From the NCBI RefSeq assembly GCF_003336665.1, contig NZ_QPIJ01000019.1:1-60446 (forward strand): a stretch of DNA of 60,446 nucleotides. Reading direction: 5' to 3'. Origin of the DNA: Vreelandella rituensis. GTDB taxonomy: Bacteria; Pseudomonadota; Gammaproteobacteria; Pseudomonadales; Halomonadaceae. Positions 1 through 7,107 of the stretch are shown one piece after another. Position 1 is the first letter of the stretch; every line of letters begins with the position of its first letter. Both the position numbers and the translations under genes were made by a program. The notes beneath the pieces were generated by a model that saw only the letters and a program-made list of their open reading frames with translations, did not search any database and was not told the DNA's origin.

Positions 1-78
1 TGGAGGGTAGAATCGGTCATGGCGTATCCACTCTTGTTGGTTGAGATCTTGGTCGTGATCAATCAACAGGATACGCCA
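1..78 (-). mobile_element. possible insertion-sequence terminus with the first codons of a transposase
   Basis: TGGCGTATCC at 20-29 and its exact inverse at 69-78 form 10-bp arms, with a second weaker inverted pair inside (GTTGGTTGA at 36-44, TCAATCAAC at 59-67). On the minus strand an ATG at 20-18 opens a frame reading M-T-D-S-T-L that leaves the window. IS256-family transposases often begin in a similar way, so this may be the upstream end of such an element. Only six codons are visible, so the family is a guess. Confidence 0.25.
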
Positions 79-218
79 CCCTTCCTACTTCCTCCCATAC
101 ACCAGAAGTCACCATAGCTCGATGAGCTCGCGACGCCTACCTTAAAGGAGTTGGGAGAAGACCCAGACAGCGAGCGGTAATGCATGGCTACGGCTTGTGT
201 CGTGTTAGCGCTTCTCTA

Positions 219-238
219 TACTGGCTATACATACAGTT
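219..238 (+). promoter_or_regulatory. LexA (SOS) box upstream of umuDC
   Basis: The sequence TACTGGCTATACATACAGTT carries CTG-N10-CAG (221-236), the gammaproteobacterial LexA pattern, with one deviation (CTGG for CTGT) in the left half. It sits 16 bp before the umuD start, the position at which LexA blocks transcription of umuDC operons. It predicts DNA-damage induction of both genes. Confidence 0.6.
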
Positions 239-253
239 ATAGAGACTCGCCTT

Positions 254-703
254 ATGACGACAACCGCTTCTTTGATGGGTACCGCCGCTCTATGCCCAGT
301 GCCGCAGCCGTTGCCTATGTTCGCCAGTGCTGTGCGAGCCGGCTTCCCCAGCCCAGCCGATGATCATTTGGATGCTGACATTGATCTTCACCGCCACGTC
401 GTAAAACGGCCGGCAGCGACCTTCTTTGTGCGTGCTGAGGGTGACTCCATGCTGGGAGACGGCATCCACCATGGTGATCTGCTGGTGGTGGATCGAAGCC
501 TGGAGCCGTTGCCAGGTCGCGTTATTGTTATCGCAGTAGACGGCGAACTCACCGTGAAGCGGTTAGAGCGTGTCGGGCAGCGCGCCTACCTAAAGGCCAG
601 CAACCCCGCCTACAAGCCAATTCCCCTGGAGGGGCGTGAATCGCATGTCTGGGGCGTCGTCACCCATGTCCTGCACAGTTTGCCGGGTGCCACGCCGCTA
701 TGA
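254..703 (+). CDS. umuD: UmuD-like translesion synthesis protein (S24 self-cleaving protease)
   Basis: A 149-residue LexA-fold protein. The putative self-cleavage pair is Ala29-Gly30, the catalytic serine is Ser65 in GDSM, and the catalytic lysine is Lys102 in TVKRL. The spacing is as in UmuD, and the length is near the usual 139-145. RecA filaments stimulate cleavage to UmuD', which joins UmuC to form DNA polymerase V. The stop codon overlaps the umuC start (ATGA), so the two are translationally coupled, and a LexA box precedes the gene. UmuDC pairs on mobile elements (RumAB, MucAB) are common, and this copy lies inside the island-like region. It could equally be called RumA or MucA. Confidence 0.85.
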   Translation: MTTTASLMGTAALCPVPQPLPMFASAVRAGFPSPADDHLDADIDLHRHVVKRPAATFFVRAEGDSMLGDGIHHGDLLVVDRSLEPLPGRVIVIAVDGELTVKRLERVGQRAYLKASNPAYKPIPLEGRESHVWGVVTHVLHSLPGATPL

Positions 704-1980
704 TCGCCTTGGTCGATTGCAACAACTTCTACGTCAGCTGTGAGCGAGTGTTTAACCCAGCGCTTGAAGGACGCCCGGTTGGCGTTCTCTCGAACAACGA
801 CGGCTGCATTGTCGCCCGTTCCAATGAGCTGAAAGCACTGGGCGTAGAGATGGGCACGGCGATGCACCTGCTGCCACCCTTCATACGTCGCCAAGCTATT
901 CTCTTGTCGAGTAATTATGCGCTCTACGGGGATATGAGCCGTCGCGTGACAGAGGCACTGACAGAGTTTTCGCCGGATGTGGAGATTTACTCCATCGACG
1001 AAAGCTTTGTCGGGTTCCAAGGCTTTGATCCAACGACCCTGGAAGCCTATGGGCAACACCTACGCGAGACTGTCCGGCAATGGACAGGGATTCCCGTCTC
1101 GGTCGGCTTCGCTCCCACGCGAGTGCTGGCCAAGCTCGCGAACCATGCCGCTAAAAAGCATCCTGGCTACCGTGATAAAGGCGTCTGCAAACTGGAAACC
1201 GATAGCCCAGCGACTCAGATCTTGCTCAAGCAGCTGCCGGTTACCGGGCTATGGGGAATCGCTCGACGTACTGGCGAGCGGCTACGGCTGATGGGAATAG
1301 AAACCGCTTGGCAGCTTCGTGAAGCAGATCCCAAACAAATCCGGCGTCACTTTAGCGTGGTGCAAGAGCGCATCGTTTGGGAATTGCGCGGCCAACCGTC
1401 TATCCAGCTCGATGATATGAGCCAACCCAAACAACAAATTATGGTTTCTCGTTCGTTTGGTCGGCTCACTAACAGCCCACAGGATCTTCGAGAAGCGCTT
1501 CGTCAGCATGCCACGAGAGCAGGTGAGAAATTACGCAAGCAGGGAAGTGTTACCAGTACGGTGATGGTGTTCGTGCACACGAATTCGTTTCGGACCGATT
1601 TGCCACAGTACCGAAACCGCACGGTTGTCTCGCTTGAACGCCCTTCGGACGATAGCCGCGACCTCATCAACGCTGCCGTTCAGGGGCTGAGACAGCTATG
1701 GCGTAAAGGGTATGCTTACCACAAGGTGGGGGTGATGCTGCTAGACCTCTCACCAAAAGCCAACCGCCAGCTTACCCTAACTGAAACATCCCAGACGGAA
1801 GCGGAGGCGCGTAGAAGTGAACGGTTAATGGACACCGTAGACCGCCTGAATCGGGAGCTAGGCAGAGGAACCGTTCAGCTTGGCCTATCCCGCGCAGGCA
1901 ATGCCTGGGCACTGCGCAGCGAACACCGCACGCCACGTTATACGACTCGCTGGGATGAGTTGGTGAAAGTCAGGATGTGA
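700..1980 (+). CDS. umuC: UmuC-like Y-family DNA polymerase V catalytic subunit
   Basis: A 426-residue Y-family polymerase, close to E. coli UmuC (422). The first metal ligand Asp6 lies in the N-terminal LVDCNNFY motif, and the Asp100-Glu101 pair lies in YSIDES. The little-finger region and a C-terminal DUF4113-like tail ([12 protein letters not shown]) follow. With UmuD' it carries out error-prone lesion bypass during SOS. It overlaps umuD by four bases, so the pair is one operon. No frameshift or missing catalytic residue is seen. Confidence 0.88.
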   Translation: MIALVDCNNFYVSCERVFNPALEGRPVGVLSNNDGCIVARSNELKALGVEMGTAMHLLPPFIRRQAILLSSNYALYGDMSRRVTEALTEFSPDVEIYSIDESFVGFQGFDPTTLEAYGQHLRETVRQWTGIPVSVGFAPTRVLAKLANHAAKKHPGYRDKGVCKLETDSPATQILLKQLPVTGLWGIARRTGERLRLMGIETAWQLREADPKQIRRHFSVVQERIVWELRGQPSIQLDDMSQPKQQIMVSRSFGRLTNSPQDLREALRQHATRAGEKLRKQGSVTSTVMVFVHTNSFRTDLPQYRNRTVVSLERPSDDSRDLINAAVQGLRQLWRKGYAYHKVGVMLLDLSPKANRQLTLTETSQTEAEARRSERLMDTVDRLNRELGRGTVQLGLSRAGNAWALRSEHRTPRYTTRWDELVKVRM

Positions 1981-2015
1981 GCGCCTGATAGGCGGTGTCA
2001 TCAAAAATAATGAGC

Positions 2016-2045
2016 AACGCAAGCCCTATATTGCTAAGGTGCGTT
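2016..2045 (+). repeat. small hairpin ending in GTTAGGA between umuC and the antitoxin-like ORF
   Basis: AACGCA (2016-2021) pairs with TGCGTT (2040-2045), and an inner AGC/GCT pair is possible. The right arm runs into GTTAGGA (2043-2049), one base away from the integron R-prime core GTTRRRY. It may be a degenerate cassette junction, or just an intergenic stem. No U-run follows, so it is not a standard terminator. Confidence 0.3.
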
Positions 2046-2081
2046 AGGAGACTCATAATTTTTTCTTGCATGGAGCGCAAG

Positions 2082-2723
2082 ATGCCGCCAGCCAAGCCAG
2101 TAAGTGATGATCCGTTGCGCAGTGTATTTGCGTATCGTGCCTTTGATCTACGTGATCGGTTCCCACAGCCGCTGGAAACGTTCCGTCAGGCGTTAGAGTG
2201 CTTACAAAGCAGTGAAGCCTACCTGCCCGATATGAGCGGTGAGATTGTGGCTTACCTCCGGGGTGGCAGTGCTCTTCATATCCCCGAGTACTTTTTTATC
2301 CTCCAAAGCGTCAACAGCAGCGCGGTGATCTCTCCGCAAGAAAACGATTACGTCTGCGCCGCGGTTGAAGCCTGGTTACGAGAAACGTTGCTACAGGCAT
2401 CGACGGCTCTAGAGAATGCATCAACCGTTAGACAAGCTCGGTTCAACATACTGCTAGATCAATGCGATCCCAACGCCCCAGAACCAGACGATATACAAGC
2501 ATGGCGGGATATGCGTGATGTAGGACGCGAGGTAATAGATGCACCCAGCCGGGAAGATATTTGGGACGCAGCGGTTCAAGCGATGGGCGAAGTACAGGCA
2601 AGACGCTGGATGAAAACATCACATCCACAACTTGATGATAGAAGTCCAAATGTATGTGTCGAGGAAAGCCCAGAACGTGTTTATGCGCTTATTCTGCGCA
2701 TGGGGTCAGGGGAAAAAACGTGA
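2082..2723 (+). CDS. uncharacterised protein with DUF2384 (MbcA/ParS/Xre antitoxin)-like C-terminus
   Basis: The ORF is open from 1995, but ATG 2082 is preceded by GGAG at six bases and is preferred (213 residues). Residues 1-150 show no fold I recognise. The last ~45 residues (ARRWMKTSHPQLDDRSP, then ESPERVYALILRMGSG) follow the DUF2384 pattern of a WL-TPNPAL-GRSP segment and then an ER-V--LL-RIE-G helix. In RES-Xre systems that domain binds the toxin. No RES toxin gene is adjacent. The next gene, 60 bp downstream in the same direction, is gajA, so an accessory or regulatory role for Gabija is possible but unproven. Confidence 0.5.
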   Translation: MPPAKPVSDDPLRSVFAYRAFDLRDRFPQPLETFRQALECLQSSEAYLPDMSGEIVAYLRGGSALHIPEYFFILQSVNSSAVISPQENDYVCAAVEAWLRETLLQASTALENASTVRQARFNILLDQCDPNAPEPDDIQAWRDMRDVGREVIDAPSREDIWDAAVQAMGEVQARRWMKTSHPQLDDRSPNVCVEESPERVYALILRMGSGEKT

Positions 2724-2783
2724 CCTAATGGCTGCTGACGACCCAAAGCGGTCTTTGGTTCACAATCACTACATGGAATATAA

Positions 2784-4493
2784 ATGTTCATTCGTACGGT
2801 CGAAATTGAAAATTACCGAGCCTTCAAAAACTTCGAGATCAAACTATCACCACTCAGCCTAATTATCGGTGAAAACGAAGCAGGCAAAACTAACCTATTT
2901 GACGCGCTTGCCCTGCCACTTAACAGCAACGACATTAGCTTTAATAAGAAACGTCTCTCAGTATCGGATATCAACCGTAAAGCAATCAAAGACTTTTACC
3001 AAGCTATCATAAACGGCAAGGAAGATGATGAGATCAAGGCTTTGATTCCAAAGGTTCGAGTTGAGGTCGAGTTCACTGAGCCCAAAAATATTATTGAAGA
3101 AAGCGTTATTGGAAAGTGGATAATCGGAGATGAAGCCGACGATAGCTATAAGATTCGCTACGACTTCAGGCCCAAAGATGTAGATCACTTTGTAAAGGCT
3201 GCCAAGGATCTACTTGAAGGCATCGAGGACATCAATGATACACGCTGGTTCAACCTGCCAATTGAACTATACGATTACGACGTAACGCAAAGCAATAATG
3301 GGTTAAAGGTTAGCTATTCTGATTTAAGACTTATAGCCATCAACTCGATCAATGCCGAGCGTGACGACTTTTCTGAAAGCAACACACAGAAATCAAACGA
3401 CATTCTGACCAAGATGCTGATTTCCTCTCTCGAGGATTCCGATAAGGCCAAGATTAACAGCGCGTACACTTCTTTCTTTGATGCAATCGAAAGCACCGAG
3501 ACATTCAAAAAGATTGTTACACCTGATCCAGACTTCGAGAACTTCTTCGACGAGCTTATTGATAAGCTTGAGTGTATCCCCAACCTGCCAAATTTAAAGA
3601 GCATCCTATCCAACATCACTTTGAAGTCTGGTGAAAGCTATCTGTATCAGCGTGGTCTTGGGTATCGTAACCTCGTGTACATCTACCTATTATTTGAGTT
3701 CTTCAGCGGCAACAAGAATGCACTCAACCTATGCTGTATCGAAGAACCTGAAGCACACCTTAGCGTCAACAACCTCCGCTTCGCAACTGACTTCATATAC
3801 AAAAGCACACAAAAAGGCGGCTCGTCTCTACAAACGCTAATTAGCTCCCATAGTCCACAGGTCATCAATAAACTTGAGCTAACTAACGTGATCGTCCTAT
3901 CTGGAAATAATGCCATCCACCTAACTGATAGTAAGAAACATCTCACTAATTACCTTCGTAAGCGACCTAACTTCGATATTCTAAAATTACTACTGAGCAA
4001 TAAGACTGTACTCGTCGAAGGCACTACCGAAGAGATGCTGATTAACGCCATCCTCTATCGTAATAACGGAAATGTTAGCAGTCTTGAAGCTATTTCCATC
4101 GAGCAAACTGGCTTTACAACTTTCATTGACGTCTGGCTGCAAGTCAACAAAGGCAATACTAAGAAGAAGTTAAGCATAATTCGAGATTATGATGACAATG
4201 ACTCGACCAAAGAAAAACATCAAAAATACGATACCGATAACGACAATATTCGAGTAAGAACCACTACCAAATATACGCTCGAAGATGATCTTGCAGAGGC
4301 AGGTGGAAACCTTGACCGCTTAAACACACTTTTCAATAAGAATTACAAAACCTCTGACGAAATGGCCGAGTTCCTGAAGAAAAGCAAAGCCGAAAGGATG
4401 CTCAAGATAGCTGACTCCATCCTAGATGAAGAGAAAAAAGATCCGATCACGCTACCAAAGCACATTCAAGAAGCCTTGGATTTCATGAAATGA
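2784..4493 (+). CDS. gajA: Gabija anti-phage protein GajA (OLD-family ATPase/TOPRIM nuclease)
   Basis: 569 residues, close to GajA of Bacillus cereus (578). The N-terminal ABC-type ATPase has Walker A GENEAGKT (29-36), a signature helix region near 283-292, Walker B CIEEPEAHL with catalytic Glu320, and the SSHSPQV switch (354-360). The C-terminal TOPRIM domain has Glu412 in VLVEGTTEE and the acidic cluster RDYDDND (467-473). In Gabija, GajA is a sequence-specific DNA nickase held inactive by nucleotides until phage replication depletes them. The start gives the canonical N-terminus FIRTVEIENYRAFK. It overlaps gajB by ATGA. Low GC compared with umuC suggests horizontal origin. A class 2 OLD protein is the alternative, but the partner fixes the call. 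Confidence 0.85.
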   Translation: MFIRTVEIENYRAFKNFEIKLSPLSLIIGENEAGKTNLFDALALPLNSNDISFNKKRLSVSDINRKAIKDFYQAIINGKEDDEIKALIPKVRVEVEFTEPKNIIEESVIGKWIIGDEADDSYKIRYDFRPKDVDHFVKAAKDLLEGIEDINDTRWFNLPIELYDYDVTQSNNGLKVSYSDLRLIAINSINAERDDFSESNTQKSNDILTKMLISSLEDSDKAKINSAYTSFFDAIESTETFKKIVTPDPDFENFFDELIDKLECIPNLPNLKSILSNITLKSGESYLYQRGLGYRNLVYIYLLFEFFSGNKNALNLCCIEEPEAHLSVNNLRFATDFIYKSTQKGGSSLQTLISSHSPQVINKLELTNVIVLSGNNAIHLTDSKKHLTNYLRKRPNFDILKLLLSNKTVLVEGTTEEMLINAILYRNNGNVSSLEAISIEQTGFTTFIDVWLQVNKGNTKKKLSIIRDYDDNDSTKEKHQKYDTDNDNIRVRTTTKYTLEDDLAEAGGNLDRLNTLFNKNYKTSDEMAEFLKKSKAERMLKIADSILDEEKKDPITLPKHIQEALDFMK

Positions 4494-5944
4494 TTGAAGT
4501 TCAAATAGCCGGAGCTGGCGCAGGTAAGACTCATGGCCTTGCTGAGAAGATCATCGCACACTACGACACAACATCGTATAAGAAGATCTTTGCGATCACT
4601 TATACCAATAATGCCACGCAGAACATCTCTCAATCGATTATCAAACAACTAGGATACTTGCCAGAAAATATCGTAGTTTGCACAGTTCACACGTTTCTAT
4701 TGAATGAGGTCATTTACCCTTACTCTCCTTTCGTCTTAAATGAAGTACACACCACTTCTTCACAATGCAAAACGTTCTCAAACTTTCCTGCTGGAAAGTC
4801 TGCTGAGAAAAAACAAAGAGAAACCAAGAGTACCATTTCAAGGCTTAAGAAAATTGGGGTAATACATGTCGATGAAACATATGCTGCAGCATGGAGAGTT
4901 GTCGATGAAAACTATTCAAAACACAGCAGCCAGAAGAAGAAATCTAAAGTTAGGAAAGTTCACAAACTCTTAAGTAGTGCGATCGATAAAATTTTTCTTG
5001 ATGAAGCTCAGGATCTTGATAAAACTGCTCTTAAGGCCTTTCAAAAAATCGGCGAGAATTCAGCTGACATTTACATGGTAGGCGATCCCAAACAAGCAAT
5101 AGATTACCCAAAAGATTTCAAAGGGTGGTTAGCTGCAAACAAAGCCAACGAAAATGTTAAAGTGCTGCCGAATATAACGACGTCTCGTAGGGTTCCACAG
5201 AGAATCCTTGATCTATCAAATACCTTCTGTCCCCAAGGCCAAGAGCAGATAAGCTTGTCTGAATTTGAAGGACGCCTTACATACATTACTTCAGAAGATG
5301 ACCATTACGACGCAGTGCTTAGCCACCACATTGAGAGTGGAAGCTTAGTTAGCATCTTCAGAAAAGAAGGTAATTACTCAACCAAAAAAGCAGAATCACT
5401 ACCCGAGTTTGACCCAGAGGTAGAAGAGCTAATTACAGTGATGTTTCCCGAATATGAAGAAGGCGTGGTCATATACTCATTACAGCGTTTCTTTGCCTCC
5501 CTGTTATCCAAGAATGACAACAACTCATCCATATGTAAATTTATTGACAAACTGGAAATTCCATATGATAAAGAGCTGTTTAAAAAGCTTTGCCGGTCAG
5601 CTGAGCAATACAGTTCATCCAAGGATAATTCGGCAAAGTACTCAATTAGCAGCATTCAAAGAACTAAGGGCTTAGAGTCTAAGGTGTGCGTCTTGGTCTT
5701 AACACCAGCGATTTTCAAATGCTTAACGCAAGATGGTGTAACTAAGTACAACAAGACTTGGAATATGGTCTACGTCGCGTTAACTCGCGCAGAATCTGAA
5801 CTAGTTATTGCTGTAGACATGGATTTACTTGGTAAAGAGTATAAGCATGATGACATTATTAACCGCCTTGAATCTATTGGTTTTGAAGTGCTAAACCCAA
5901 ACCTTCCGAACCACAAAGCCGAGGAAAAATTAGAGGAAACATAA
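4490..5944 (+). CDS. gajB: Gabija anti-phage protein GajB (UvrD/Rep-like SF1 helicase)
   Basis: 484 residues, matching the ~490 of GajB. Motif I is GAGAGKT (8-14), motif II FLDEAQDLD (about 168-176), motif III VGDPKQAIDY, motif IV SRRVPQRI, motif V SIQRTKGLESKV and motif VI MVYVALTRAE, the order of an SF1A helicase. In Gabija, GajB binds the GajA tetramer and senses DNA ends or hydrolyses nucleotides so that GajA cuts phage DNA. The start codon overlaps the gajA stop (ATGA), giving fixed co-expression. The base composition is AT-rich like gajA. An attC-like palindrome lies 72 bp past its stop. Confidence 0.83.
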   Translation: MIEVQIAGAGAGKTHGLAEKIIAHYDTTSYKKIFAITYTNNATQNISQSIIKQLGYLPENIVVCTVHTFLLNEVIYPYSPFVLNEVHTTSSQCKTFSNFPAGKSAEKKQRETKSTISRLKKIGVIHVDETYAAAWRVVDENYSKHSSQKKKSKVRKVHKLLSSAIDKIFLDEAQDLDKTALKAFQKIGENSADIYMVGDPKQAIDYPKDFKGWLAANKANENVKVLPNITTSRRVPQRILDLSNTFCPQGQEQISLSEFEGRLTYITSEDDHYDAVLSHHIESGSLVSIFRKEGNYSTKKAESLPEFDPEVEELITVMFPEYEEGVVIYSLQRFFASLLSKNDNNSSICKFIDKLEIPYDKELFKKLCRSAEQYSSSKDNSAKYSISSIQRTKGLESKVCVLVLTPAIFKCLTQDGVTKYNKTWNMVYVALTRAESELVIAVDMDLLGKEYKHDDIINRLESIGFEVLNPNLPNHKAEEKLEET

Positions 5945-6016
5945 TATCAACCAAAGATAATTGCCAAACATCTGTTTCTGGCTGGATTTGGACATGGAGA
6001 AGATGGTGCAGATCAA

Positions 6017-6090
6017 GTATAACAAGCGCAAGCACTCGGAATAATTTTTTTGCTGCGCTAAACATTATCCGGTTGTTGGGGACGTTAAAC
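6017..6090 (+). other. attC-like integron recombination site downstream of gajB
   Basis: The outer ends are GTATAAC (6017-6023) and GTTAAAC (6084-6090). The latter fits the core GTTRRRY exactly, and the former pairs with it with one mismatch. The left arm, up to AATAAT at 6045, pairs with the right arm starting ATTATCCGG near 6064. An internal mismatch block follows the core, and two unpaired bases occur only on the left arm, as expected for extrahelical bases. The loop is about 18 bases and the total of 74 bp lies in the attC range (57-141). The orientation fits a cassette ending after gajB. No intI gene is in the window. Confidence 0.45.
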
Positions 6091-6128
6091 CGCTATATCA
6101 GAATCGCCTAAAAGTCCGTTCCTGGCCG

Positions 6129-6365
6129 TTAGCCCCCGTTCGACCACAAAGTGGTTTGGGCAGGCAGAAGAGAGGCAGGGTCGCAACCGAGCACCACGGC
6201 GATCTCGTATAACTTCTCTACGGTGATATTGACCTCCCCCCGTTCGATCCTCCCTATATAGCTGCGGTCGATGCCGGTAGCCAAGGCAAAGGCGTCTTGG
6301 GAGAAGCCTTTCTCCTTTCGTTTTTGCCTGATGTTTCTTCCCAGTGCCGTTGCCAACTCGTCCAT
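6129..6365 (-). CDS. XRE-family helix-turn-helix regulator
   Basis: A 78-residue single-domain Cro/C1-type HTH protein spanning roughly residues 7-65 (NIRQKRKEKGFSQDAFA, then IDRSYIGRIERGEVN, the recognition helix region). GAGG five bases before ATG 6365 supports the start. It is divergent from the wHTH/helicase pair and shares a ~90-bp intergenic region with their TTGCGG-17-TATAAT promoter, so it is probably the local repressor or controller. Restriction-modification C proteins look similar, but no methylase is adjacent. Confidence 0.75.
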   Translation of the reverse strand: MDELATALGRNIRQKRKEKGFSQDAFALATGIDRSYIGRIERGEVNITVEKLYEIAVVLGCDPASLLPAQTTLWSNGG

Positions 6366-6401
6366 ACCCGCCTCATTTCCTTTGGGCGGGACTATCCTTC
6401 G

Positions 6402-6430
6402 TTGCGGCCTATCTAGCCACGGACTATAAT
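6402..6430 (+). promoter_or_regulatory. sigma-70 promoter of the wHTH/helicase unit
   Basis: TTGCGG (6402-6407), a 17-bp spacer and a perfect TATAAT (6425-6430) lie 27 bp before the first ATG (6458). This gives a short leader. The site lies in the divergent region shared with the XRE gene. Confidence 0.6.
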
Positions 6431-6457
6431 CCGCATTTATTTTTGTCCCCTACGGTG

Positions 6458-7075
6458 ATGGCCATGTCGAGCACCTCTCCTTTCATTGATAAGCGAATTT
6501 TCGAATTCCTCCTGAGCCCTGAAAATGCCCAGTTCACCGTTCGCAGCCTTCGGGACCAGTACATGGAGCAATACGGCATTGAAGCCCAGCACAGCACGGC
6601 TTTGCGACGCTTCATTTACGAACGAATCAGGGTTTTGATAACCGCAGGCCTAATCGAAAAGGACCGTGAACAGAGAAAACGTGATCAGCTTTTTCATGTC
6701 ATGCCTTCCCTGAAGGAGGCTGAGCTATGCCTTGAGGGGGAATGCTTTGAGGCATGGCATCAGCGCCTCGCTCCTCACTTGGAGGAGAAGCAAAAAGCGT
6801 CAACAGTCAGTGAGAGCACTGACCAGGAAAAGAAGGGCGATGGTCATAATGAAAGTACCAGCCACGCCACTTTGGAGAAAAAACTGAAGGAGACAAAAAG
6901 TGAATTTTTTGCGGCGCTGGGTGAAGCAGAAACTTTTCAACAGCTTATGAGTGATTATCCCGAACTCAAACCTGGCATTACCCTTGATTACCGTGACGCT
7001 CACGAGCGGAGCTCACGCCTGCTTGGCAATGTGAGCGCTCTAGAAAAAGCCCTGCACCGCCTGGGAGCTCCATAA
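6458..7075 (+). CDS. uncharacterised winged-helix/coiled-coil protein paired with an SF2 helicase
   Basis: The frame is open from 6344, but the promoter at 6402-6430 places the start at ATG 6458 or 6464 (205 or 203 residues). Residues ~8-85 look like a winged helix (FIDKRIFEFLLSPENAQFTV, then ALRRFIYERIRVLITAGLIEKD). Residues ~115-150 are a charged low-complexity linker, and 150-203 are predicted helical (LEKKLKETKSEFFAALGEAE). No enzyme motif is visible. It ends where the helicase frame begins, so the two are probably co-translated. I recognise no named family. DNA binding or a helicase-partner role is inference from fold and context. Confidence 0.55.
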   Translation: MAMSSTSPFIDKRIFEFLLSPENAQFTVRSLRDQYMEQYGIEAQHSTALRRFIYERIRVLITAGLIEKDREQRKRDQLFHVMPSLKEAELCLEGECFEAWHQRLAPHLEEKQKASTVSESTDQEKKGDGHNESTSHATLEKKLKETKSEFFAALGEAETFQQLMSDYPELKPGITLDYRDAHERSSRLLGNVSALEKALHRLGAP

Positions 7076-7107
7076 TCCAACCACTACGTAAATGGCAGTC
7101 AGACTGC

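Noticed and set aside
6091..6135. A second attC-like core (GTTAGCC near 6127)
   Set aside because: The core deviates from GTTRRRY and no pairing left arm with TAAC was found.
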